A DNA stretch of 64,000 nucleotides, from contig MPUH01000241.1 in the NCBI GenBank assembly GCA_001970955.1, positions 1-64,000 of the forward strand. The letters run 5' to 3'. The notes beneath the pieces are model-generated. The model worked only from the letters and a program-made list of their open reading frames with translations, made no database searches and was not told where the DNA came from. Positions 50,112-60,986 of this stretch are shown piece by piece (positions within the stretch are counted from its first letter, which is position 1; each line of letters opens with the position of its first letter). Position numbers and translations under genes: made by a program. Source of the DNA: Stentor coeruleus (lineage: Eukaryota > Ciliophora > Heterotrichea > Heterotrichida > Stentoridae).

Positions 50112-50666
50112 TTAATACCCATAATTTTTATTTAAACTTTTGCAATTACTTCCTGTCTTATCCTCAGGTGGAACCCAATCAAAATTCAAGTCTTTCTCAT
50201 CTTTGTTTTCATTTTTATCATCATCTTCAGGCTCTTTAATTTTCCTTTTTTTATTACCTGACCTAATTTGACTGGGATCAGGTATATAAACAGCATTAAG
50301 ACTTTGAGAAATTGAGCATGCTTTCTGTAAAGAATCTATTCTTTTATTAATTTCTTTAAGTTTTTCTTCTAAACTTTTAAGGTTTTCTTCTCTAAGCTCT
50401 TCATTGTTTTCATTCATAAAAGAGTCTAATGGATCATCAGCATCATCTTGGGATTTAATACTAAGAGAAGTTATTTGTTGAATAATCTCTTCTTTTTTAT
50501 GAAGAAGTTGCTGGAGGGAATCTAAATCGCTTGGGGTGTTTGAGCAAATTGATATTTTTGTCCTGTTATAATACTCATCTTCTGAACTACTATAATCATA
50601 TGGACCTTTTGGTGTTTTTATAGTTTCCTCATCAGACTCTGAACTTTCTTCTGAATCATCTAGCAT
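50112..50666 (-). CDS. Kanadaptin-like protein lacking the FHA domain
   Basis: 184 aa. Three stretches match kanadaptin (SLC4A1AP) and its plant relatives: SSEDEYYNRTK (about 27-37), DDPLDSFMNEN followed by a coiled coil (about 76-115), and the C-terminal WVPPEDKTGSNCKSLNKNYGY. The N-terminal FHA domain found in relatives is missing; only an acidic lead of 25 residues stands there. The FHA part may be a separate gene or lost. Relatives are nuclear and have been tied to splicing complexes; that role is not shown here. The start is a clean ATG. Confidence 0.7.
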   Translation of the reverse strand: MLDDSEESSESDEETIKTPKGPYDYSSSEDEYYNRTKISICSNTPSDLDSLQQLLHKKEEIIQQITSLSIKSQDDADDPLDSFMNENNEELREENLKSLEEKLKEINKRIDSLQKACSISQSLNAVYIPDPSQIRSGNKKRKIKEPEDDDKNENKDEKDLNFDWVPPEDKTGSNCKSLNKNYGY

Positions 50667-51459
50667 TTTGTTTTATTATATAGGATGGGCTTTTAATAAA
50701 AATAGGTAAAAAAATTATAAAGCTTTTCAAGAGAGGATTTATAAAAATTATATTAAGTTATTTGTGATGATTATCTTTTATTAGAAACTCATTATGGAGT
50801 TTATGTGGTTTTGGAATCTCGATTTTTTTAGACTCAAGGTTTATGATAATTTAAATATTTTCAAGTTTTGATTGAATCTTGCTTTTTGTTCACATAGAGA
50901 AGACTTGAAGTTCCATTTTTTGATTTATTGGGAATGGTTTTGAGATTATGTCTTCTCTCATAACGAACATTAATTTATCAATTGTTACTTCTTTGAATAA
51001 GATTTTTGGATATGGTTTGATAATTCTTGAACTCTAGCTAATTTATCTCTTTAATTTTCAAACCCAATCTTAAAATAAGTGCTAATTAATATATACAAAT
51101 TTCTATACCACATTCTATTAGTTTGCCAGTGCATCTTATATTCTGAATTTTTATCAATACCCATCATAATTAGCACACCAACATACTTATTCAGTACTTC
51201 TACTGTTATTTTCTTCCATTTTCCTTTCTGCTACAAATTTTCTAGTTTCAAAAAACTTCATTTGTTTTTTTCAGTTATTCCTTCGATATAAATTCTATAA
51301 AAAAAGCTCAAACATATCAACTGTCTTTAAATGTTCAATTTTATGAATATTTATCATTTACCTGTCCAATATTAAGTATTCCATTAAAACATCCATCTAA
51401 TTTCATTTTGATTAAAAAAAACAAACTAATTACCAATAAACACTTAAAATGAAAGTATT
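50667..51459. other. Intergenic, no gene seen
   Basis: T/G-rich upstream of the kanadaptin-like gene, C-rich near the end of the next minus-strand gene. A 70-codon plus ORF at 51079-51291 is Phe/Ser-rich and not accepted. Confidence 0.5.
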
Positions 51460-53146
51460 TTAATCTAAATTATATCTTATAATATAATAAAGTTTCTCAA
51501 TAGTTCCTGCCACCAATATTCTTGAGTTTTCATTAAGCCCAATACTAATTATATAATCCTTTTCCCAACAGTATTCCTTCAATTTTTCAACCTTTTTAAA
51601 GTCCCAAAATGCAATAACTGGTCCTGCACAAACAAAAACCTTTTTATCATATGACAAAAAAAAGCACCCTACTTTTTGATAAGCTATATTAAATATTATA
51701 TTCATATTTTTCATATCATAAACAATAACATTGTTACTAATTGTCCCTATGCAAGCATATCTATCATTAAATACAGTTAAATTGTTATAATAAGCTACAA
51801 AAACCTGAGTTAATCTTTTATATTTAAATGTTTTCAAATTCCATACTTTTAAAGACATATCTTCATGTACTATTAAAACTTTGTCTAATTTTTTCAAATA
51901 ATAATATTTATTAATTTTCCCATAACTTTCTTTAATAGTTAATATTTTTTTCATATCGGCCAAATTTCTTATAATTATTTTCCCTGATTCATAAGTTAAA
52001 GTTGCCATTAAGTTTCTATCTAAAGATAATGAAATATTCTGAGGAAGCTTGTTTGGATTAAAAGTTGCAATTAAGATAAGATTATGCATGTCCCAAATAT
52101 GAGTAAAACCACTTGAAGTAAGAAATAATGCTAATTGTCCATTATCAATAAATCTCATAGGGTAGATTATTTCATTAGAAGGTAAAAATCCTCGAATTTT
52201 CATATTAACTAAATCAATAATGCAAATAGTGNCTTGAAGTAAGAAATAATGCTAATTGTCCATTATCAATAAATCTCATAGGGTAGATTATTTCATCAGA
52301 AGGTAAAAATCCTCGAATTTTCATATTAACTAAATCAATAATGCAAATAGTATCTTCTTTTATATCATCATCCAAGTGTATTTCTTTGCTTTTTAATGAA
52401 AATATATTATTTGATTTAGCGTTTTCATACGAAATCAAAAGTATCTCATTTTCCAAAGATACTATCGCAGGGCCTTTTATTTTAAAAATATCACCTTCTA
52501 GCGTATCTAAATTGACTAAAAAGCATACATCAGGAGAACTACAAAGGCAGGCAAAATTTAGATTTTTTTTGTAAAATCCTTTAATCTTAGTTATATTTGT
52601 AATAGAGTCGATAGAGGCAATTTTCCTAATCATTTTATAATTATTTTCACAGAGATCCCATATACTAAAATTAAAAGATCCGTAATTTTTTTCAATAAAA
52701 ATTACTTCGTTTTTATCATCTGATATTGATACTCCACAAACATTAGCTTTATTGCAAGCAATTTCTTTAACATAAGATTTTAAAACTAAATCCCAATAAA
52801 CTGCTGTAAATTTTTTGTAAAAAGTGATAAGAACTTGTCTATCTTTTGAAACAGTGTAGCGCTTAAGCTTAAAACATCCAGTTTTTATTTCTAGTTCTTT
52901 ATAAGAGTTGATTATATTCCAAAATTCTATTGAAAATGAACAGATTAAGACAAGATGCTGATTATCGTAGCTTATAAAAAAACCTTTCAGATGCTTTTGA
53001 TCAAATGATTTTCTGGTATCAAAATGTTGAAAAAGCGCTGATAAATTATGATTATTATTGTTGTTAGGGCTTAGGGTATTTAATTTTGATAGAATTTCCG
53101 GTTGTGTTGAATCTTGGTTTAAGTCTTTTTCATTAGGAAAATGCAT
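51460..53146 (-). CDS. WD40-like beta-propeller protein, split by an assembly duplication
   Basis: Two adjacent frames overlap in sequence because a 119-nt stretch is present twice around an N at 52232. The repeat period is 121 nt; without one period the frame is continuous, 521 aa. Repeated blades read like degenerate WD40 units (SIEFWNIINSYKE, FTHIWDMHNLILIA, LKVWNLKTFKYKR, VIAFWDFKKVEKL). No enzyme motif is seen. WD proteins of this kind are scaffolds. The two copies differ at one base (Ser-Asn versus Ser-Asp in FLPSNEII), so both may be true alleles. Confidence 0.75.
52112..52351. repeat. 119-nt direct duplication around a single N
   Basis: 52112-52230 and 52233-52351 are the same except one base; the N is at 52232. 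It lies inside the WD-like gene. Likely an unmerged allele overlap. Confidence 0.93.
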
Positions 53147-54373
53147 TTATTTTGCATATTTATTTGCTAGATAAATTATCTATATATGGTTATATTCATC
53201 ATTATTGTTTATATAATACTTATTGTTGATGTTTATTTCTAAATTCATTAAGAAGTTTATTGAAAGTTTACTTAGTATATAATATTTACGTATTTATTAT
53301 AAGTTTCTTTAAAATTTAATTAGATGTAGACTATATTATAAATAATCACTTAAGTTTATATAAACTATAATATAAATATATAGTGAATATCTCAACAAAA
53401 GTAATTAAAGTTACATTAAAGAAAATAATATATAAAAATCTAAATATTAAACCGATAAAATTTCCTGGAATTATTTGAAATATTATGATATGGAGATTCT
53501 AGTTGATAAAAAACTGATTATTTCTTTAAGCAATAACTTCTTTTACATAAGTCTTAATAAATTCTTATGATCAATTAGTTAAATCAAATACCAAAACGAA
53601 AATCCAGTCTATTTTGTTAATTCTCTATGATCTAAGCTTATAATTTTATATTCCGAAAATACACTAAGATTGTCGAAAAATTATATAGTGTTCATAGATA
53701 TGCTCATTAGAATAGTTAAAATATTGGTAAAGTTATTGAGGAAATCTTTTTTGATTGACTTGCGGATATTGTTGATTTCAAAGAAACTCTTACCAAGACG
53801 AAAAATTTACTTGGATAATTTACTGCATAAAAGAAATTCATAAATCGTATAGTGTATTTATTATAATCAACTGCTTTTTTGAAATTTTACGTAATTTTTA
53901 GTGTCTTGTCGAGACCTTCACTTTTCTCTAAAAAAGCATAAATTTTTTTCCATAATTTTTTAATAGCTTAGGTTTTAGAATTGTCTCTAATAATACTAGC
54001 GATTTTTATTATTAGTCAAAGGATATAGTTTTATTTTACATTATATTTTTTTTATACATAATGATTATACCCGATATAAAAACTGTCTTAAAAGCTGTTA
54101 AGAACAATTTACGTTTGCTATTGATTTTTTTATACAGATAATAAGCTATTAATATAAAAATTGTTCTAAGTAAAACATTGATCATATGATAAGATAACAA
54201 TTATATAAAGATAAAAGTATTTTTATAAATATTTTTCTTACAAAAATCCTCACATTTTTACAAATAATTACAATAATCATTCCTTTCTTATCGTAAAAAC
54301 AATAATAATCACATATCATCATCCCCAACCAACTCTTAAATCCATTTACTTTTACATCAATACTCTAAGTTAT
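53147..54373. other. Long intergenic stretch, no gene seen
   Basis: Plain AT-rich DNA, 1.2 kb, with weak skew. No ORF or RNA gene supported; C-rich over the last 150 nt. Confidence 0.5.
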
Positions 54374-55093
54374 TTAATAAAACTGCATATCATCATCTTC
54401 TTGCAATTCATCCGCTATCATCCTCATACTATTATCAAATGCTTCAATCCTATCAGCGAGAATCCTAAAAAAGCTTTTGCCAATACTCGACAAATCTTTA
54501 AAAACCCTAAAATGTATATTCGGCCATTTCTCAGGGATTAAAAAGCTAAAAAGCCTAATTTTGATTTCTTTTAACAAAGACACATCCAATTGTTTTCTAT
54601 TAAACCCCGAATTCAAGCATCTAATCAACAATTTTTCTTTACTTGAGACGACTCGGGCAATCAAGTCGTTACTTGTAAGTTTAACATTTGGTTCAGTAAT
54701 AAAAAGTCCTTCTCCAAGGTCTAATTCCGCATATCTTTTACTAGTTTCAGGGGTGCTTATAACATACTCAATTTCAAAAGACTTTAAAAAAGCATATTCG
54801 ACGTTAGGAGCTGGGCAGAGAATCTGTCTAACATAAGGACATTGTTTAAGTGCCCTTTCTCTTTCTTGTAAGGTCATGACTGGATTTGGGCTTTCATCAT
54901 CTATACCGACAATTAGATAACAATTGCGGAAATTTTGAGTGATTTGCTTTAGAAACATTGTATCTGTGAAATTAAACATATCAAAACTTGCTTCGTAGTA
55001 AACTCTTGTTACGGTTACTGATGAATCTAGTTTCAGTTTTTTATTTGATTGTGGGGTAAATGTACTTCTTGTTTGCCTTTTTCCTAGTTCCAT
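54374..55093 (-). CDS. Cytidylyltransferase-like protein, catalytically degenerate
   Basis: 239 aa. The nucleotidyltransferase fold of phosphocholine cytidylyltransferase is recognisable: RVYYEASFDMF (30-40), CYLIVGIDDE, LQERERALKQCPYVRQIL (75-92) and TSNDLIARVV (140-149). The family HxGH motif, which binds CTP phosphates, is NFTD at 41-44, and the RTEGISTS motif is replaced by EPNVKLTS. Activity is therefore very unlikely. It could be a regulatory partner or a recruited binding fold. The C-terminal 80 residues (WPNIHFRVFKD) are not the family's amphipathic helix as far as I can see. Confidence 0.78.
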   Translation of the reverse strand: MELGKRQTRSTFTPQSNKKLKLDSSVTVTRVYYEASFDMFNFTDTMFLKQITQNFRNCYLIVGIDDESPNPVMTLQERERALKQCPYVRQILCPAPNVEYAFLKSFEIEYVISTPETSKRYAELDLGEGLFITEPNVKLTSNDLIARVVSSKEKLLIRCLNSGFNRKQLDVSLLKEIKIRLFSFLIPEKWPNIHFRVFKDLSSIGKSFFRILADRIEAFDNSMRMIADELQEDDDMQFY

Positions 55094-55538
55094 AATTTTT
55101 ATATTAACAATTATTCTTTTATGATAAGAGTTTGGATTGTATAAAGTTTGGGATAAGATTAAATGGGAATAGGTTTTAAGAATTGTAGGAGAATGAATAT
55201 TTATGGGTCAAGATATTCAGTTGGGTATAGAAAATGTTATGTTTATTAGAAGGATGATTAGGTTTTTGAAATGTGGTTTTAGGATTTTGATAAGTTTTGT
55301 TTAGGGTTGTAAATTTTTGATTAAATTTTTGTATTATGTTAGAAGTTTGAAATTTGAAATTTGAAATTTGAAATTTTTATTATAAAAACAGGTCAAATTT
55401 AAATTTTTTGTGTTACAAAATAGGTTTGGAAATTTTATAAGGAGATGCTGAGTTTTATTTATAAGATTTTTTCCTCAAGATTTTCATTAAATAAAACTTA
55501 TATAGCAATAATATGATAAGCTAACTAATTTTATGATA
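55094..55538. other. Intergenic with a short microsatellite
   Basis: T/G-rich upstream of the cytidylyltransferase-like gene. Contains about four TTTGAAA units near 55346-55376. Confidence 0.55.
55346..55376. repeat. TTTGAAA microsatellite, about four units
   Basis: A 7-nt unit repeated about four times in AT-rich intergenic DNA. Confidence 0.8.
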
Positions 55539-57323
55539 TTAGTAAAAACCAAATCTCCAATACTCACAATTGTGTAGAGAGTTTTCAGAAGTTTCACGAA
55601 CAATTTCCTGATTAAGCAACTTGAAATTGTGTTCAATTTTTAATTCCTCTTCATGAAATTTCTCATTAAACTTAACTTCTTCAAAATTATTTTCCAAAAC
55701 CCTTCCTATAAGTTTATTTTCTCTAATATCTTGTTTACTTTCACAATCCTTCACATCTTCATCACGTTTTATATTAATTTCTTGATTAACAATTTTAACT
55801 TTATTAATCGGAGGCATAGGAAAACCTTTTTTAAAAATCTCAATAGCATCTGGATTATCACGATGTCTTTCCATAACAATATTTTTCTTATCTTCAACTC
55901 CTTTAATTTCAATATCATTTCTTTTATTTAAATATGTATTTAAAAATAAATTCCAACTTTCATTATTTTCCAACTTTTCTCTAACACATTCTATTTCTAT
56001 TTGGGCTTTAATCAAAAGATTAGCAATTTTCGTAGCATGTCCAGAATATCCTTTAAGCCATGGATTATTTATAAGTTTTTTTACAATATTACTCTCCATT
56101 AAATCTTTAATTAAACAATCATCAAATCCTTTAACTGATAAAATTGTATTTACAATTTGCTCAAAAATTGTATGAAATATCGAATTCATTTCAAATTCAA
56201 AAAAAATATCCACAATCATCTTAATAGCCCCTGTTTGAATTAGTTTTTCTTCAATTTCTTTAATCCCAGTCTTTAAACATGATTTGAAAAAATCTGTAAT
56301 ATTGATTCTATCTTCCCCTAATACATGAATTTGAAGATTTTTTAAAGTACTTTGATAAGATTCACTAGGCCTTTTAAGTTTTTGTACTAATAATTCAATA
56401 ATATTAATAATCCTTATACCTAATTCTGTGATTTTATATGAACTTTTTTTAATTATTTCACTTGTATTTTCATTAAACTGATTATCATATTTAATTATCA
56501 AACAGCATGAGTTAAAGTTAATAATATCACGAAGTATACGAATTCCAGCGTTTATTTTACTAAATTGTGATGATATAGTTGCATTTATTATATAACAAAA
56601 TTGCTGATTTTCTGCAATAAAAGTTATTAAATCCATAGAAGTTTTGTTTTCATTACAATTTAATAACAATCTACAAATAATCTCTGCTGAAAAGTTAAGT
56701 AAAACCGAATTTGATGAAGTGAAATTTTTATGAATCAATAACAACAGTTTTTTTTTAATTTCATAGGATATTTCAGATGTATTTTTTATCATAAATATAC
56801 TATTTGCAAAATCAGAAATTGACTTCAGCCAAACCTTATCAGCAATTTTCTCTAGATAACCATTTTCATATATAAATATTAGTACAAATGATGGATTTTT
56901 GTATAATAGTAAAATAGCTAATCTACTAAAATATCCAGATAATGTTTCATTAACAGCATTATCAAGGAAATTAAATAGTTTAGCTAGTAAAACTTTGTCT
57001 TCACGAAAAAAAAGAGTATAAAAATGTTCTGATCCACTTGTCAAAAGCTCAAATGCTTTATATTGATACAAATTTGCTATTTTGTATTCAATATCTCCAT
57101 TTGGTGAGTTTATAATCAAGTGGATTAATTCAAGTATTTTTTGAATATCAAAACTGTATGTTTATTACAAATCTTGAAGTAATGGTTCATTAGATTTTAA
57201 TGTTGTAAATAATTTTTGGTCATCGAGTATTTCGAATAATGACATAGATTTGTTATAATTTGACAAATCCTCTGTTGTTTCTTTATCTGAAAATTCCTTT
57301 GATAAAGCTAAAAAGTAATCCAT
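55539..57323 (-). CDS. SAPS-domain regulatory subunit of protein phosphatase 6, two exons
   Basis: 589 aa after a 15-nt intron (57154-57168), which adds an N-terminal exon beginning MDYFLALSKEF. The joined start SLFEILDDQKLF ... LLQDFFDIQKILELIHLI fits the SAPS N-terminus. Later SAPS hallmarks are a helical repeat region and WLKGYSGHATKIANLL (about residues 415-430), like GYMGHLTRIANCIV in human PPP6R3. SAPS proteins bind PP6/SIT4-type phosphatases and direct them to substrates. The last 150 residues are charged and probably disordered. The catalytic subunit is not in this window. Confidence 0.85.
57154..57168 (-). other. 15-nt intron
   Basis: On the minus strand GTAATAAACATACAG; removal adds the first SAPS exon; A is at position 10. 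Confidence 0.9.
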
Positions 57324-57639
57324 TTTTTATAATAAACCTTTTTGAGAAATGCATAACGGTTGATTAGATTTTTAGGATTTCTAATAAATTGAAGGATTGT
57401 TTATAAACATAGAAAAATTTGTAGATAAATTAGAATGTGAAATCTTTTTTTAGGATTTAATTCGTAAATATTGTCAGGTAAATCTGTATATAATTTTTTG
57501 TTTATGAAAGTAATAATTCGTATCAATGAAATTCTATAAAAATTAAAGGAATTTTGACTAGCAAAGTGTTAAATTATAGCTATTTTCTATGAAAAAAAAA
57601 ATACTATGCTATAAATTGACACAAAAGATTCACTAATAA
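57324..57639. other. Divergent intergenic region
   Basis: 316 nt between two outward-facing genes, presumably both promoters. No motif identified. Confidence 0.5.
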
Positions 57640-59268
57640 ATGGGAAATCATTTTAATCAAATAGGAACCTTACCCTTTTTGATAGAAAACCAAGATTTAT
57701 TATCAGCTATAAAACTTCTTCAGCATGGAGCAGACCCAAATCAACTAAGCAGTTCAGGAAAGTCTTGTTTACGCATAGCTTTAGAACAAGGCAATCCAGC
57801 TCTTTATCGAATCTTCCATCAAATAGGAGGCAGAATCATCCCACCTCTTCTTGGAGAAAGCCCACTACATTTTGCTGTAAGACATGGACACAACAAACTC
57901 ATTAGATTTTTCCTTAGAAACCCTCAATCTTTCTCAAACTATAAAAATTCAAAAAACTCAGAAGGTAGGACTCCGTTACATCTTGCCGCAGCCTTAGGAA
58001 ACGCAGAACTTACAGCAATCCTCCTTAAATACAACTGCAAGAAAGATGTTAAAGATTTACATGGAAAAAAGCCAAAAGACCTAGCAATAGAAACTAACCC
58101 AAAAGGATTAGAAGAGATTTTAGAGCTTTTAGGAAGCGAAGAAATAATTGTAACCAACATAATACCAGGTAAAAATATTAGTAATTTACCTCTAAAAAGA
58201 CGATACTCATCTAAAAGTTCATGCATAAATTCTTCTTACTACGATTACAAAACTGAAAACCTAGAATCAGCTTTAAAAACCTCAAAAATCATCACAATCC
58301 CCAGTATCGAGCTTCGTTTCGGGGATATCCTTAGCCGTGGTAGTAGTTGTATTCTCTACAGTGGTCTTTGGCGTGGTACCCAAGTTGCCATAAAACAATT
58401 CAAAATCGAATATTCCACATCTTCAAAAGAGATGAAAAAATTCATAAAAGAAATGCAAATGCTTTCTCAAGCCCGTCATCCAAACCTCATTTTAATCATG
58501 GGAGTTTGTATCGATAAACCCAATCTTTGTATAATCTCTGAACTTATTCCTCATTGCACACTTTTCCAAGCTTTACATAAATTCCAAAAACCCATGCATT
58601 TGGAAATCCGGTTCAAAATTGCTATTCAAATTGCTTTAGGACTTGTTTATTTACACAATAACTGCCCACCGATAATTCNTCCTCATTGCACACTTTTCCA
58701 AGCTTTACATAAATTCCAAAAACCCATGCATTTGGAAATCCGGTTTAAAATTGCTATTCAAATTGCTTTAGGACTTGTTTATTTACACAATAACTGCCCA
58801 CCGATAATTCATAGGGATTTAAAACCTGAAAATTGTCTTTTAGATGAAGATTATAATGTAAAAATCGCTGATTTCGGCTTAGCTCGACCACTTACACGAT
58901 TTACTGGGGAAGAAATTCAAACAACTGTGTGTATTGGTACAACTCGGTTTATGGCTCCAGAGCTTTTTGATTGTTCTTGTTCCAAAAATATAGGAACAGC
59001 TGTTGATGTTTGGGCTTTCGGGTGTATTCTTATTGAAATTTTCAGTAATAAAAGGCCTTGGAATCATATATCGACTGAAAATGCTAACTGCATTTATTAT
59101 GAACTCTTTAATAAAAAACCTATCCCTATACCTACATGCATTCCTTTACAAGTAAAAAAAATCATCGAACGCTCTTGTGATTATAACTCAGCTAATAGAC
59201 CTACAAGTTCAAGTATTCTAACTGAATTAATCCAAGCTCAAGATGCTTGTATTCTTATACATAAATGA
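57640..59268 (+). CDS. Ankyrin-repeat protein kinase (TKL type)
   Basis: 498 aa once a 132-nt assembly duplication (around the N at 58679) is discounted; 542 as printed. N-terminal MGNHFNQ allows myristoylation. Ankyrin repeats run from about 15 to 165 ([33 protein letters not shown]). The kinase domain follows from about 226: [12 protein letters not shown], Lys252 (VAIK), [20 protein letters not shown] and APELFD. The mix of ankyrin repeats with a TKL-like kinase recalls ILK and plant ankyrin kinases. All catalytic residues are present, so it should be active. The duplication is in frame and would otherwise insert 44 residues between two kinase helices. Confidence 0.88.
   Translation: MGNHFNQIGTLPFLIENQDLLSAIKLLQHGADPNQLSSSGKSCLRIALEQGNPALYRIFHQIGGRIIPPLLGESPLHFAVRHGHNKLIRFFLRNPQSFSNYKNSKNSEGRTPLHLAAALGNAELTAILLKYNCKKDVKDLHGKKPKDLAIETNPKGLEEILELLGSEEIIVTNIIPGKNISNLPLKRRYSSKSSCINSSYYDYKTENLESALKTSKIITIPSIELRFGDILSRGSSCILYSGLWRGTQVAIKQFKIEYSTSSKEMKKFIKEMQMLSQARHPNLILIMGVCIDKPNLCIISELIPHCTLFQALHKFQKPMHLEIRFKIAIQIALGLVYLHNNCPPIIXPHCTLFQALHKFQKPMHLEIRFKIAIQIALGLVYLHNNCPPIIHRDLKPENCLLDEDYNVKIADFGLARPLTRFTGEEIQTTVCIGTTRFMAPELFDCSCSKNIGTAVDVWAFGCILIEIFSNKRPWNHISTENANCIYYELFNKKPIPIPTCIPLQVKKIIERSCDYNSANRPTSSSILTELIQAQDACILIHK
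58548..58810. repeat. 131-nt direct duplication around a single N
   Basis: 58548-58678 and 58680-58810 are identical except one base (C/T near 58615 and 58747); N at 58679. It repeats the kinase segment ending NNCPPII. Likely an unmerged allele overlap. Confidence 0.93.
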
Positions 59269-60137
59269 TTTTATACTATAAGTTTAAATTATTCTTTTGA
59301 TTATGGGATATGAGTATTTTATAGATTTTTTTATGTAGTTTGGAGATGAGGATGGTGGTTTTGCTTAATAAAAGTTGTAAAAGGTTTGTTGATAATAATA
59401 GAATTTGAGAGGATGAAAGTGTAAAATTTGATTGAAAATTTTAGAAGGTTTTATGTAGAGACTTTGGGTGTTGATTTTAAGTTTTTTGTGTCTTGTGATG
59501 CATTATAGTAAGGTAATGAATTTGTATAGACACTAGTTGATATTAGGATAGTTGTATGGATGGAAGTATGAATATTAAGTGTGAGAATAATTATTTGCTA
59601 TGATTAACTAATGTATTTATGACATTGTTTTGGAAATTAGGGGGAAAATTAGGATTGATAATTTTTATGAAAATGCATATTGCGAACATTTTAGCCAAGG
59701 CTGCATAAATACAAAGTTCTTAACAAAAATATATATCCATAGCATTATGTCCAGTAAAATACTCTATCTCTATTATCATTACCTATACTACTATTTATAA
59801 TCTCCATATGCATTTTCTTAACTTCATCTAGTATTTCCTATATCAAATAATATCATTCACTCCTCACTTAATATTCATATAATTTCAATATCTTTTATTT
59901 CTAAACATAAAATCAACCACTTTTTCATTTGCCTAAAAAAATATTTTTTTATTTAGCATAATCATATTTTAATACTACACACGACCTAAACTCTCAAACT
60001 TTTTTTAGTTTTTCTTGAAAAAAATATTTTATTTATACTCTAACAAGCTTCCTGATTAATTTATGAGCTTTATAAGGGTGCCATATTTCAAGTTAAGTCA
60101 ACTGTTTTTTTTTTGATATTACAATGCTTTAATTATT
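59269..60137. other. Intergenic with composition switch
   Basis: G/T-rich to about 59660, then C/A-rich before the next plus-strand gene. No gene seen. Confidence 0.5.
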
Positions 60138-60949
60138 ATGTGCGAACAGCTTGAAAAGAAAAATTTGCAAGAAATCAAGAAAAGGTTTGATAGAGTTAGG
60201 AAGAGTATAGTAGGAGAAGAGGATTATCATGAAAGATATGAAGAAGGTTCAGAAGGGTATATGGAAAGTAAATGTCGGTTGGAGCGAACCCGGCCTTCTA
60301 GCACAAGTAACATAAGGAATTATTCAACAGATAGAATAATAGAAAGCCCCACATCAAACAACCATGAATCAACAATAACCTTACTCAAGCAACAAATCCT
60401 AAACCTACAATCCCAACTCACCTATCAAAGCACTCTTATCGAAAACCTGAATCAACAATAACCTTACTCAAGCAGCAAATCCTAAACCTACAATCCCAAC
60501 TCACCTATCAAAGCACTCTTATCGAAAACCTCAAAAAAGAAAACATTTATCTTAAATCCCAGCTAGAACTTCACATCCTCGAAGACAAAAACACAACAAA
60601 ATCCCGTCCTCAATCCTGTCTAAAAAACACCTACAGTTCTCCAAAAAACAGCCACGTAGCTTTTGCCGAAGATTTAACCAAAGTCAAATACATCCCTAGC
60701 ATTTCCCGTAAAAACATCATAAATCATACATCAGAAAACCTTTACAACCCTCCATCCTCTTATATTTCCTATCACAATCGAACCAGTACATTTGAAACTC
60801 CTTCTAACACTTTGCCAAACGAAAAGTCTCTAAAAACTTTTACAGAAGAAAAAAAGGTTCAAAGGGCAAAACATACATCAAATCAAAGTGATCTGAATTT
60901 TGGAGACTATTTTAGAGAAAGATATCTAAAAATCTGGAAACCAAGCTAA
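60138..60949 (+). CDS. Coiled-coil protein, frame interrupted by an 83-nt duplication
   Basis: As printed the frame stops at 60461 because an 83-nt segment occurs twice (60366-60448 and 60449-60531, one mismatch). Without one copy, the frame runs to a TAA at 60949 and gives 242 aa. The N-terminus is charged (EQLEKKNLQEIKKRFDRV); a coiled coil (ITLLKQQILNLQSQL and on) spans about 80-130; the rest is Ser/Asn/Pro-rich. No family recognised. The missing N and the frame effect suggest an assembly event, not a true gene break. The stop is 37 nt from the stop of CFAP52. Confidence 0.65.
60366..60531. repeat. 83-nt tandem duplication without N
   Basis: Two adjacent copies of 83 nt with one base difference (CAAGCAACAA versus CAAGCAGCAA). 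It shifts the reading frame of the coiled-coil gene. Confidence 0.92.
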
Positions 60950-60986
60950 AATGTACACTATATAAACTAACTTACTAATTGTAATC

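Noticed and set aside
51079-51291. Plus-strand ORF of 70 codons
   Set aside because: Phe/Ser/Ile-rich, in a C-rich gap between minus genes.
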